This document shows positions 1-7,374 of a stretch of 13,024 nt of DNA, piece after piece (the first letter of the stretch is position 1; every line of letters starts with the position of its first letter). The DNA is taken from the NCBI GenBank assembly GCA_964352425.1, contig CAYGRZ010000044.1, forward strand, positions 1 to 13,024. Reading direction: 5' to 3'. Made by a program: the position numbers and the translations under genes. The notes below the pieces were generated by a model that saw only the letters and a list, made by a program, of their open reading frames with translations, was not told where the DNA came from and ran no database searches. This DNA is from JAMWCX01 sp964352425 (GTDB lineage Bacteria; Omnitrophota; Gorgyraeia; 2-01-FULL-45-10).

Positions 1-164
1 TCACCTACACATGCAACGGCGAAGGCGGAGAGCGAGCAATTTTTCCGGAGTGTGGTTTTCCTCGCCGGGGAGAACCACACGTCCCCGCGAGGCGCCCAGG
101 CCGCAAGGGTTTGCTCAACAAGCGGAGGCACCACCCGGAAGGTTCGCCCTGAATGGCCGAAAAA
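1..164. other. Non-coding stretch downstream of acsE, with a strong hairpin
   Basis: I see no convincing gene here. Positions 50-57 (GTGTGGTT) pair with 73-80 (AACCACAC), and the stem extends inward through a G-U pair and C-G pairs to a loop near 62-68. On the minus strand this hairpin follows the acsE stop by about 85 nt. No T-run follows it on either strand, so it is not a classical intrinsic terminator. Bases 89-130 are GC-rich and can also fold, with CCGC at 101-104 facing GCGG near 123-126. It could be a 3'-UTR structure, a Rho-type end or part of an unrecognised structured RNA. It did not match the conserved cores I remember for SRP RNA, RNase P RNA, tmRNA or cobalamin riboswitches. Confidence 0.45.
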
Positions 165-953
165 TTATTTCTTCCTGTACGCATCCAGAAACGAGTCGCA
201 ATATATATTCTTGTTCAACAGCAGCTCCGCCGCGATCACCGCGTCCATAAGCTCCTTGTCGAGCGGATCGAGGATCGCGGAGGTCAGCCCATTCGCGACC
301 GCCATCGTCAGGAACGTCCTGTTGATGAGGCTGCGGAACTTCGCGCCCTGCGAAACGTTCGAGAGCCCTATCGTCGTATTGGGCGCCGGATCGCACAGCA
401 TCCTGAACTCACGCAGCGACTCCAGGACCTCTCTCCCCTGCGCCTGCGCCACATTGAGCGGCAGGACTATCGGATCGAGGAACAGGTCCTCGGTGTTGAT
501 GCCGAACTCCATCGCCTTCGCCACAATAGTCGCCGCACACTCAAGCCTCTTGTCCTTGTTATCCGGCACACCGGACCTATCCATCGCAAGGCCTATCACC
601 TGCGCATTGTACTTCTTCGCCAGAGCGAATATCCTCGACATCTTTTCGTCATCAGCGCTTGTCGAATTGATGATCGCCCTCTGCCTGGCGAGCTTAAGCG
701 CCTCTTCGATCACCTCCGGCTTTGTCGAATCGATCGCGAGCGGCACATTGACCACCTTCTGGATGCACTCGACCAGCCATTTCATATCTTCCTGCGGGTT
801 CTTCGAGTACGGGCCCGTATTGACATCGAGGACGGATGCCCCCGCCCGTATCTGGTCTTCCGCGAGGTGCTCGATCACGTCGACCTCCCTGTTGGCGATC
901 GCCTTGCCGACATCCTTATACATCCCGTTGATCAATTCACCTATCACAATCAC
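165..953 (-). CDS. acsE: AcsE: methyltetrahydrofolate:corrinoid iron-sulfur protein methyltransferase
   Basis: This cytoplasmic TIM-barrel (pterin-binding/DHPS-like) enzyme moves the methyl group of methyl-H4folate to Co(I) of CFeSP, the last folate step of the Wood-Ljungdahl methyl branch. Family motifs are visible: IGELINGM at the N-terminus, DVNTGP, AIDST, INSTS (Asn that binds the pterin), LDPIVLP, GLSNVSQ (catalytic Asn) and the NRTFL stretch. The frame is open back to a TTG at 971. I chose the GTG at 953 because GGGAGGT lies just upstream at a usable distance. It also gives 262 aa, the length I recall for Moorella AcsE, with the N-termini aligning residue for residue. It is the last gene of the operon, 142 nt after acsD, and the gap is filled by an inverted heptamer array. 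Function is very secure; the exact start is fairly secure. Confidence 0.95.
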   Translation of the reverse strand: MIVIGELINGMYKDVGKAIANREVDVIEHLAEDQIRAGASVLDVNTGPYSKNPQEDMKWLVECIQKVVNVPLAIDSTKPEVIEEALKLARQRAIINSTSADDEKMSRIFALAKKYNAQVIGLAMDRSGVPDNKDKRLECAATIVAKAMEFGINTEDLFLDPIVLPLNVAQAQGREVLESLREFRMLCDPAPNTTIGLSNVSQGAKFRSLINRTFLTMAVANGLTSAILDPLDKELMDAVIAAELLLNKNIYCDSFLDAYRKK

Positions 954-968
954 GCCTACCTCCCGAGT

Positions 969-1090
969 CAAAGTACAAAGTACAAATTACAAAGTTCAGA
1001 CAAAGAACAAAGTCAAATTTACAAAATAGAAATGCTTGTCTTTGTACTTTTGGATCTGTTTGTATTTTGTTCTTTGTAATCTGTTCTTTA
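969..1090. repeat. Inverted arrays of a degenerate heptamer (CAAAGTA type) between acsD and acsE
   Basis: Positions 969-1028 read as 7-bp words in register: CAAAGTA, CAAAGTA, CAAATTA, CAAAGTT, a 4-nt break, then CAAAGAA, CAAAGTC, AAATTTA and CAAAATA. Positions 1037-1090 hold the complementary words (TTTGTAC, TTTGTAT, TTTGTAA, TTTGTTC types), so the two arms can pair across a short spacer near 1029-1036. It is strongly AT-rich against its GC-rich neighbours. It fills almost all of the acsD-acsE gap and would be an imperfect hairpin in the transcript. A mobile or amplified intergenic repeat is the likeliest nature. A role in mRNA processing or differential expression of acsE is possible but unproven. 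Confidence 0.8.
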
Positions 1091-1095
1091 GCATG

Positions 1096-2016
1096 TTATT
1101 TTCTCATCACCGTTTCGATATATCTCTTGACCGACTTCACCGCGTCCGGATGGCGCATGACCAGAAGGTCAGCGCCCGCCTGTAACAGCGATACCGCCGT
1201 CGTTATCTCCCAGTTGATCCCCTGTACCCTGCCGAACTCCTTCGCCTCTTTGGTCTTCCACGCCTCCTGGCCGACGAAGAGTATGAACGGCATCGCCAGC
1301 ATCCTGTCGCCCATGAACGCCGCGAGCCTGCTTCGCTCCATGATCGAGTATACGTATTCCATGCCGTAGCCGAGCGACGTGGTCGTGGGGTGCATCACGA
1401 TCCTGTTCGGGTCGAATCCCATGTCGCTGATCAGGATATTCACCTGCTTTGCTATGTTGACGTCGATAGGCGACTCTGCGATTATCGAGTGCCCGTCGGC
1501 AAGGCAGGTCGCTGTCAGGGTCTTGAAATTGTTCTGCGTGGCGATCCCGAGCAGGCAGTTGGAGCCCTTCAGCGCCTGGCTGACCCTGGGCATCACGTCA
1601 TTGTCCTTTTCATCGTCGCCGCAGCCCGTCACGATAAGCGGGACTTTCGCAGCCGCCATAATGGCCTTCAGCGTGGCAACGGCGTCTTCGGCCGACTTGG
1701 CGCCGTAATCCGCGTGGATGCCCTGGAGCCTGACGCACAGGATATTTGCCCCGAGCTCGCCCGTGCACATCTTAGCCCACTTTACCGGATCCTTGATGGC
1801 GTTGCCGTACGCCTCTTTCAGGTGCTCGGACCAGTCTTCGGGGAAGCAGTCGAGCACCTCCAGCGCCACCAGCGGCGCGTTCGGCGTCTGGCCTTCTTCG
1901 AACAGGAACGGCAGACCTGCCTGCCCGCCGATCTTAAGCGCCCTCGACGCACCGGCGCCGATCTCGACCGTATTGATCGGCCCGCTGTATTTTTCCTTTA
2001 TCAGCTCTATTTGCAC
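1096..2016 (-). CDS. acsD: AcsD: corrinoid iron-sulfur protein, small subunit
   Basis: This is the TIM-barrel small subunit of CFeSP. It pairs with AcsC to hold the cobamide that carries the methyl group from AcsE to acetyl-CoA synthase. Visible family features are the VVxCG-type VTGCGDDEKD stretch, LLGIATQNNFKTLTA, the SPIDVNIAKQVNILISDMG segment, GYGMEYVYSIMER, and the C-terminal LLQAGADLLVMRHPDAV. At 306 aa it is close to the roughly 320 aa of characterised homologues. The frame is open to a TTG at 2040, but I chose the GTG at 2016 because AAGGAG lies 6 nt before it; the upstream codons overlap that ribosome-binding site and the repeat next to it. It follows cooC after a 100-nt gap that contains a palindromic repeat. 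Confidence 0.94.
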   Translation of the reverse strand: MQIELIKEKYSGPINTVEIGAGASRALKIGGQAGLPFLFEEGQTPNAPLVALEVLDCFPEDWSEHLKEAYGNAIKDPVKWAKMCTGELGANILCVRLQGIHADYGAKSAEDAVATLKAIMAAAKVPLIVTGCGDDEKDNDVMPRVSQALKGSNCLLGIATQNNFKTLTATCLADGHSIIAESPIDVNIAKQVNILISDMGFDPNRIVMHPTTTSLGYGMEYVYSIMERSRLAAFMGDRMLAMPFILFVGQEAWKTKEAKEFGRVQGINWEITTAVSLLQAGADLLVMRHPDAVKSVKRYIETVMRK

Positions 2017-2033
2017 ATCAAACTCCTTCTTAG

Positions 2034-2104
2034 ACCGCAAAACCGCAAAATTGCGCTAAAACGCAAAAATTTTGCGACTGTGCGGATTTTTGCGTCTTTG
2101 CGGT
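2034..2104. repeat. Palindromic array of CGCAAAA words between cooC and acsD
   Basis: The words CCGCAAAA, CCGCAAAA and CGCAAAAA on the left arm face TTTTGCG, TTTTTGCG and TTTGCGG on the right. The outer pairing is ACCGCAAA (2034-2041) with TTTGCGGT (2097-2104), and the centre is CGCAAAA (2062-2068) with TTTTGCG (2070-2076). The design, inverted arrays of 7-8 bp words, matches the repeat at 969-1090, but the word differs. On the minus strand it sits between the cooC stop and the acsD ribosome-binding site, so it would be transcribed. It lacks a clean stem followed by a T-run, so I do not call it a terminator. Confidence 0.75.
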
Positions 2105-2116
2105 GTCAAGCAGGCC

Positions 2117-2869
2117 CTATTTTTTGAAAAGGTTGTCAATTATATCCTCGACATCCTGCTTGATCGCCGTGCTCCTGAACTCGAAGACCGGTTTATTCGA
2201 AACATTCCACGCGACGAGCTCTTCGCTGTACGGCACCTCGCCGGCGACCTCAAGGCCCGTTCCCAGGATCTCGCTTTTAAGCGCCGCCAGCGGGCCTGAC
2301 ACCCTGTTTATGATGAGCCAGGCGCCGCCTATTTTGATCTTCATCTCTTTCGCCAGGTCGTAGATCCTCTTCGTCGAGCGGATCCCGGCGATCGAATAGT
2401 CGCTCACCAGCACGAGCTTCGATATAGAGCCGGCCGTCCGACGCGATATGTGTTCCATCCCCGCCGCATTGTCCATTACGACCAGGTCGTAGCTCCTGGT
2501 TATCCTGCCGATGATATCCCGCAGCAGGTTATTGACGTAGCAGTAGCACCCCGGGCCTTCCGGCCTGCCCATCACAAGAAGGTCGAACCGCTCGGTCTCG
2601 GTCAGCAACTCCTGGACCCGCATCTCGATGAAGCGGTCCTTCGTCATCCCCGACGGGATCCTGTCCATGCTCTTCGACATTTCCTCGCAGACACCGACGA
2701 TCGTCTGCGGGTCCTTCACGCCGAGCGCTTCGGCAAAACAGGAATTCGGGTCCGCGTCTATCGCGAGTATCGAGCCTTTTTTCTTCGAGACGAGTTCAGC
2801 GACGATCAGCGCGGCGATCGTCGTCTTCCCGGTCCCGCCTTTGCCGTTTATCGCTATAACCGTACCGAT
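2117..2869 (-). CDS. cooC: CooC/AcsF-type nickel-insertion ATPase, probably starting at ATC
   Basis: This cytoplasmic MinD-type P-loop ATPase is involved in Ni insertion into carbon monoxide dehydrogenase/acetyl-CoA synthase. With a start at 2869 it is 250 aa, normal for the family. The deviant Walker A GKGGTGKTT is at residues 9-17, AIDADPN near 36-42, the Ni-binding CxC (GPGCYCY) at C108 and C110, and VVMDNAAGMEH near 131. The first ATG/GTG/TTG in frame is the GTG at 2719, which would delete the P-loop. The open frame reaches upstream only into acsV before hitting a stop, and has no canonical start there. The best candidate is ATC at 2869-2867, with GGGAGGT 4-5 nt upstream, overlapping the acsV 3' end by 16 nt. 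A sequencing error is the alternative. The family call is firm; the start is inferred. Confidence 0.9.
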   Translation of the reverse strand: MGTVIAINGKGGTGKTTIAALIVAELVSKKKGSILAIDADPNSCFAEALGVKDPQTIVGVCEEMSKSMDRIPSGMTKDRFIEMRVQELLTETERFDLLVMGRPEGPGCYCYVNNLLRDIIGRITRSYDLVVMDNAAGMEHISRRTAGSISKLVLVSDYSIAGIRSTKRIYDLAKEMKIKIGGAWLIINRVSGPLAALKSEILGTGLEVAGEVPYSEELVAWNVSNKPVFEFRSTAIKQDVEDIIDNLFKK

Positions 2870-4746
2870 GGGAACCTCCCGAGATCCGTATGCGGGAAGA
2901 AGAGCGCCGCGATATATTCGTCCATGTAGTTCGGCTCCGCGCTCAGGTCAAGATACGTGATATTTTTATAGAGCTCTCCGGTCTTCTCGAACGCCTCATG
3001 CGACAGCAGCGACATCCTCGCCCCCGCAAGAGAGGAATTACCGATAAATTCGTACACGCCCCTGTCGATATCCGGCAGGAGGCCGATGAATATCGAGTTC
3101 TCAATGTTAAGGTAATTGCCGAATCCTCCGGCGATATAAATCTTCTTGACCTCCGGCATCGACTTTCCCACCTTATCCAAAAGCGCGATGACCGCGCTGT
3201 AAATGGCCGCCTTGGACCGCTTCAGGTTCTCGATATCGTCGTCCTGTATGACGATATCCTGTACGGCCCCGTCTTCGTTCTTGAAGGCGACGACGAACTC
3301 ATAGTTGTTCTCGGCCTTGCGTATCCTGCGCGATCCCGTGTCGCGACGAATCTTTCCGTCCCTGGCGATCACGCCGCGCTTCAGCATCTGGCACAGGAGG
3401 TCAATGTACCCCGAACCGCAGATCCCCCTGGCCGCGACAGCCCCTATCGTGTCGAGCTGGACGTCGAGGTTGCCATCGATCACAACCTTATCTATCGCGC
3501 CCTTGACCGCCTTCATGCCGCAGGCAAGGCCGCTGCCCTCGAACGCGGGGCCGGCGCTTGCCGCCGAACCGATCATCCACTCGCGGTTACCGAGCACTAT
3601 CTCGCCGTTGGTCCCTATATCGATGAGGAGCGAGAGCTCCTCGTTCTCGGCCAGGCCGCAGGCGAGCACGCCCGAGACTATATCGCCGCCTATATACGTG
3701 CTGACGCCCGGCAGGAACGCGGCGAGGCCCTTCGGGTTGATCTCGAGCCCGAGCGCGGACGCATTGACGGGCGGAAAGGCACTCACGGTCGGCACATACG
3801 GCGCCTTCCGTATGTTCGACGGGTCTATTTTCAAAAGGAGATGCATCATCGTCATATTACCTGCGAAGACGATCGCATAGATATCACTTAAGGCCACGCG
3901 GCTGGACGCGACGAGGTCGCCGATGATCTCATTGATATTATCGAGCACCGCCGCGTTCAGCGTTTCGAGCCCTCCCGGCTCCGATGCGTAGATGATCCTC
4001 GTTATGACGTCGCTGCCGTACGATGACTGCCCGTTGAAGGCTATCCGCGTCCCGAGGACCGCCTTCGTATTGAGGTCTATCAGCTGTCCGGCCACCGTCG
4101 TTGTGCCGATATCAAAGGCGAACGCCAGGTTTTCGGCCGTCGTATCGCCGGGCTCGAACGAGAGCACCTCGAGCGCGCCGTCCCGGTAGGCAAGCGTCGC
4201 CGTTACCTTGAAGTCGCTATCCCGCAGGACCTCGCTCAAATGTTTTACGTTCGCAAGCCTCGTCGATATGCGCAATCCCCCGGCCTTCGGCTTGAGGGCG
4301 GCCTCGATCCTATCGAGGTCGCTCGTACTGTCATCGGCCGTAGGAACCGGCAACTCGACATACATCTTCCTCACGAGCGGCGAGAAGGCGAATTTATTCT
4401 CCCTCTCGAGCACAACGCCCTTCGTGAACTCTTCCGCATCGTGGCTTGCGTGCTCGTGGGTCTCGACCGACTCTACCGGCACGGTCACCTCGCAATCGCT
4501 CTCGACGATCGCCTGGCACGCCAGCACCATACCGCGCTGCCGCTCTCGGGCACTGACCAGCCGCGATGCCTCGGCCTTGACCGTCCCCTTGTCGGCGATC
4601 ACGCGGCACTTGCCGCACAACCCTTCGCCGCCGCACGCAGCGCTCAGGATGATGCCGGCCTTCGTCGCCGCGGTCAAAAGGTCGGTGCCCTGGGACACCC
4701 TGACGACCAGCGCCTGCGGCCTGAACGTTACGGTAAATTCTCGCAT
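2854..4746 (-). CDS. acsV: AcsV / RACo: ATP-dependent reductive activator of CFeSP
   Basis: This protein reactivates CFeSP whose cobalt has been oxidised to Co(II), using ATP and a [2Fe-2S] centre. The N-terminus (about 1-95) is a plant-type ferredoxin domain with cysteines C38, C44, C47 and C77 in the CGGEGLCGKC pattern. A linker follows, then an ASKHA-type ATPase fold (DUF4445 family) with phosphate loops FDIGTTT (211-217) and DIGTNGE (376-382), GNMTMMHLLL near 296, and IAGGFGNYLNIENS in the C-terminal part. At 630 aa it is about the length of characterised RACo. The ATG at 4746 directly follows the acsC TAG (TAGATG), with no strong ribosome-binding site of its own, which suggests translational coupling. 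Its 3' end overlaps the start of cooC by 16 nt. Confidence 0.93.
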   Translation of the reverse strand: MREFTVTFRPQALVVRVSQGTDLLTAATKAGIILSAACGGEGLCGKCRVIADKGTVKAEASRLVSARERQRGMVLACQAIVESDCEVTVPVESVETHEHASHDAEEFTKGVVLERENKFAFSPLVRKMYVELPVPTADDSTSDLDRIEAALKPKAGGLRISTRLANVKHLSEVLRDSDFKVTATLAYRDGALEVLSFEPGDTTAENLAFAFDIGTTTVAGQLIDLNTKAVLGTRIAFNGQSSYGSDVITRIIYASEPGGLETLNAAVLDNINEIIGDLVASSRVALSDIYAIVFAGNMTMMHLLLKIDPSNIRKAPYVPTVSAFPPVNASALGLEINPKGLAAFLPGVSTYIGGDIVSGVLACGLAENEELSLLIDIGTNGEIVLGNREWMIGSAASAGPAFEGSGLACGMKAVKGAIDKVVIDGNLDVQLDTIGAVAARGICGSGYIDLLCQMLKRGVIARDGKIRRDTGSRRIRKAENNYEFVVAFKNEDGAVQDIVIQDDDIENLKRSKAAIYSAVIALLDKVGKSMPEVKKIYIAGGFGNYLNIENSIFIGLLPDIDRGVYEFIGNSSLAGARMSLLSHEAFEKTGELYKNITYLDLSAEPNYMDEYIAALFFPHTDLGRFPSVRL

Positions 4747-6084
4747 CTACGGTTTCCAGCCTCTCAGATAGTTCACAATTCCCGACGCCTCTCTCGGCCC
4801 GACCGACACTTTCATACCCGAAACCTCTTCGAGCTTGCCGCTCAGGACCGATACGTATCCGGGTATCGTCACTGTGCGGTGCGAGACGATCTTCTCGATG
4901 CCGAATTTCTTGAGCGTCTCTGCGATCTTCTCTGCGGTGAACTTCTCCGCCGCCCAGGCCGTCAGCACCGACATGCCTTCCGAATCGCAGCAGACGATAT
5001 ATGTCGGGACTTTGCTCGATTCAACTTCGCCCGCAACGGTGAAATAGGTGATCGAGAAGTTCGTCGTGACCAGGACCGGCGACAGGGCGGCGACCTTTCC
5101 TATCTCGTAGATCTTCGGCTCGACCTGTACCGGCTTCTGCGGGTCCTGGTAGATATCCTGGCGCGCGACGAGAAGCGGGAATACGTATTCCCGCTCGACG
5201 TTCTTCATGATGACGATACCGGCGTACTTTGCGACATACGATACGGCCTCTGCCAGTTCCTGGTCCGGGTCGTCCGCCTCGGTGAATACGAGGATCGGGT
5301 AGCCCAGCGGCCTGAAATTCTTCCTAAGCGCGCTGCGGCGTATGTAGGTGAAATCCTGTATACGCTTCGAAAGCCCGCTCTCATTCAGGTGTATGACGAT
5401 CTCTTCGACGCCGCCGGACCGGGCTTTCGCTGCTGCCTCGGCGGCTTCTTCGACTCCGGCGCATGTAAGGGCAAGCGGCAGATTGTTCTGGCTGGCGAGC
5501 TTAATAAAAGCTTCCTGTGATGCCGCATCGCCGCATATGACCAGCGGCCTCTTCTCTTTGCACAGTGCGACGGCCTCGGCCATCGTTTCGGCGTCATCGC
5601 TGTAGAGGGCGATCGCCATCTTCGATGACGCCTCAACCGCGCTGACCGCGGTCAGGAACTTATTTCTGTATCCGGACTTATTTCTCACGCATATCAGGCC
5701 CGCGCCGATCTGCTGCCCCACGCGTTCGAAGACAAGGCCGTTGATCTTTTCGATCGTCCAGCCTATCTCCTGCTCGTCGGCCGAATCCTCGATCAGGAAT
5801 CCTATGGCGGGCGGATGGTAAAACTTCTGCTCGTGGCGGTACATGACGGTCTCGTTGCCGATCTCGAACCTGGCGTCGCCGGTGCCTATGGTGACAAGTT
5901 TTATGGGCGGCTGGCTCGCGCTCTCGAGCGCCTGCCTGGCCTGCGCGGTCACATGCGGGCACTTGTCGAGCGATACCTTCTTCTGCGCAAGCGCCATCGC
6001 AAAGGCCAGGCACGTCGCGAAGCCGCAGTCCTTGCAGTTTGTTTTTGGTAAGAGTTTATATATGTCTAGTCCCGATAATGCCAT
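4747..6084 (-). CDS. acsC: AcsC: corrinoid iron-sulfur protein, large subunit
   Basis: The large CFeSP subunit carries the [4Fe-4S] cluster and the cobamide and docks with AcsE, AcsV and acetyl-CoA synthase in the cytoplasm. The four cluster cysteines are at C17, C20, C25 and C42 (NCKDCGFATC, then DKCP). The middle is a TIM-barrel, and the C-terminal part (about 320-445), with VTTNFSITYFTVAGE and the segment PGYVSVLSGKLEEVSG, is the cobalamin-binding domain. The 445-aa length is typical. The ATG at 6084 has AAGGTGAT just upstream. The gene begins 30 nt after batC, so it appears to be read from the same transcript as the Bat genes. It is followed without a gap by acsV. No acsB or acsA precedes it, unlike the classical Moorella order. 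Confidence 0.95.
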   Translation of the reverse strand: MALSGLDIYKLLPKTNCKDCGFATCLAFAMALAQKKVSLDKCPHVTAQARQALESASQPPIKLVTIGTGDARFEIGNETVMYRHEQKFYHPPAIGFLIEDSADEQEIGWTIEKINGLVFERVGQQIGAGLICVRNKSGYRNKFLTAVSAVEASSKMAIALYSDDAETMAEAVALCKEKRPLVICGDAASQEAFIKLASQNNLPLALTCAGVEEAAEAAAKARSGGVEEIVIHLNESGLSKRIQDFTYIRRSALRKNFRPLGYPILVFTEADDPDQELAEAVSYVAKYAGIVIMKNVEREYVFPLLVARQDIYQDPQKPVQVEPKIYEIGKVAALSPVLVTTNFSITYFTVAGEVESSKVPTYIVCCDSEGMSVLTAWAAEKFTAEKIAETLKKFGIEKIVSHRTVTIPGYVSVLSGKLEEVSGMKVSVGPREASGIVNYLRGWKP

Positions 6085-6114
6085 CCGATCACCTTATGGA
6101 ATCGTTTATACCGT

Positions 6115-7374
6115 TTACCAATCCTTCGCAGGCTCAGGCATATTGACAGGCTTCCTTCTCATCTTGATGACTCTGCCCGTCGCTTCCTCGCCCTTGTAGC
6201 CTTCAAGCAGCATCCTGGCTTCCCCTTCCGTCATCTCGCCGGCCTTCGCCTCACCCTGTGGAGCCTGATATGCGGCAAGGCCGCTCTGCTGCTGGCCTGT
6301 TTTCTCTTTGCCCTCTGCCTGCGCCGCGGCCTGTTCTTCGGCGCCGCCGGCCTCTTCTTTCTCCTGCTCGCCCCGCGCGGCCTCATCTGCTTTCCGTTCT
6401 TCCGCGTCCTTGGCGGCCTCTTCCTGCCTCTGTGCTTCCGCGCCCCTGGCGGCCTCTTTCATCTTCTGCTCTTCTTCTCCCTGCGCCTCATCTTTCCGAT
6501 CTTCCCCGGCCTTGCCAGTTTGAGCCTCTTTCTCCTTCTGATCCTGACCCTCGCCCTGCTGCGCCTCGTCTTTCTTCTCTTCTGGGCCTTTACCCTTCTC
6601 CTCTTTGCCCTTCTCCTGATCGGCCTTCTTCTCATCCTGACCGCCGCCCTGAGACTTCTCGTCTTGCCCCTTGGACTGGTCTTCTTTCTTCTCTTCTCCA
6701 CCCTTAGATTGCTCTTCTCCGCCTCCTTGCTGCGGCTGCTGCTGTTTATCACCTTCGCCGCTGCCGCCTTGTTGCTGCTGCCTATCCTGTTCCTGCTTCT
6801 GCTGGTCCTTTTGCTGGTCCTGCCTATCCTTCTTCTGCTGGTCCTGTTGTTTTTGTTGCTGCTCTTGTTTCTTCTTTTCCTCTTCCTTCTTCATCTGGTA
6901 CGTTGGCGACAGCTCTTCTTTCTTCTTCGCAACGTACTCGTAGTTAAATTTCGCGTCCCTATCGCCCGGGTCAAGGTCGAGAGCCCTCTTGTAGTATTTG
7001 AGAGCCGTATCGTACAACTCCCCGGCCTTCTTTATGTCTTTTTCCTTTGAAAGGCCGATCTTATACGTCGCATTGCCGATGTTGTAATCCGCGAACGGGA
7101 CAAGGTCAGCATTGCCCGTTGCTATCGCCTTGTTGAATTGCTCGATCGACTTATTATAAGTCCCATCTTTATATAATGCCGCGCCTGCGTTGAAATTGGC
7201 TATTCCGGAGTTGGGCTTCTCTGCGATTGCCTTTTCGTATGCCTTAACAGCATCTGAGTAACTGCCTTTATTATATAATATATTGCCGCTTTTAACATCC
7301 TCTTTCTGGGAGGCCGATGACGGGGAGGCCATCGCAGTAGAGAGCAGAAGTGCAAGCGCGAATACCTTCATCAT
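6115..7374 (-). CDS. batC: BatC-like TPR protein with a long charged, Gln/Glu/Lys-rich tail
   Basis: A 419-aa protein with a signal peptide (about 1-22, hydrophobic core VFALALLLSTAMA) and tetratricopeptide repeats at about 27-150 (for example YSDAVKAYEKAIAEKP and YYKRALDLDPGDRDAKFNY). A low-complexity Q/E/K/G/A region of more than 200 residues spans about 160-380. The C-terminal block EARMLLEGYKGEEATGR is conserved in BatC-type proteins. It probably acts outside the cytoplasmic membrane as a scaffold for BatA/BatB. The ATG at 7374 overlaps the batB stop by 4 nt (ATGA); the next codon is also Met. The coding strand of the tail is almost all purine, which creates open antisense frames with no protein-like sense. 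The precise role of BatC is not known. Confidence 0.85.
   Translation of the reverse strand: MMKVFALALLLSTAMASPSSASQKEDVKSGNILYNKGSYSDAVKAYEKAIAEKPNSGIANFNAGAALYKDGTYNKSIEQFNKAIATGNADLVPFADYNIGNATYKIGLSKEKDIKKAGELYDTALKYYKRALDLDPGDRDAKFNYEYVAKKKEELSPTYQMKKEEEKKKQEQQQKQQDQQKKDRQDQQKDQQKQEQDRQQQQGGSGEGDKQQQPQQGGGEEQSKGGEEKKEDQSKGQDEKSQGGGQDEKKADQEKGKEEKGKGPEEKKDEAQQGEGQDQKEKEAQTGKAGEDRKDEAQGEEEQKMKEAARGAEAQRQEEAAKDAEERKADEAARGEQEKEEAGGAEEQAAAQAEGKEKTGQQQSGLAAYQAPQGEAKAGEMTEGEARMLLEGYKGEEATGRVIKMRRKPVNMPEPAKDW

Noticed and set aside
1..164. Cobalamin riboswitch, SRP RNA, RNase P RNA or tmRNA near the acsE end
   Set aside because: Considered because of the corrinoid context and strong folding, but none of the conserved core sequences I know for these RNAs is present on either strand.
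52..1079. Long plus-strand open frames (325 and 308 codons) opposite acsE
   Set aside because: They are antisense to a certain acsE, rich in Ser/Arg/His with no family motif, and run on through the heptamer repeat. They are by-products of GC-rich codon use.
969..1090. CRISPR array
   Set aside because: The units are 7 bp, contiguous and inverted, with no unique spacers of constant length and no cas genes.
2117..2719. Reading cooC as a truncated 200-aa pseudogene starting at GTG 2719
   Set aside because: The sequence upstream of 2719 is in frame and encodes an intact P-loop and the following Asp motif. The gene is whole and only its start codon is unusual.
4240..5520. 426-codon plus-strand frame opposite acsV/acsC
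   Set aside because: Arg/Asp/Leu-rich antisense shadow of two well-identified genes, with no recognisable motif.
6258..7050. Plus-strand Leu/Pro/Ser/Cys-rich frames opposite the BatC tail, one resembling membrane helices
   Set aside because: They are the complement of a low-complexity purine tract (CTT/CTG repeats), so the apparent membrane helices are an artefact.
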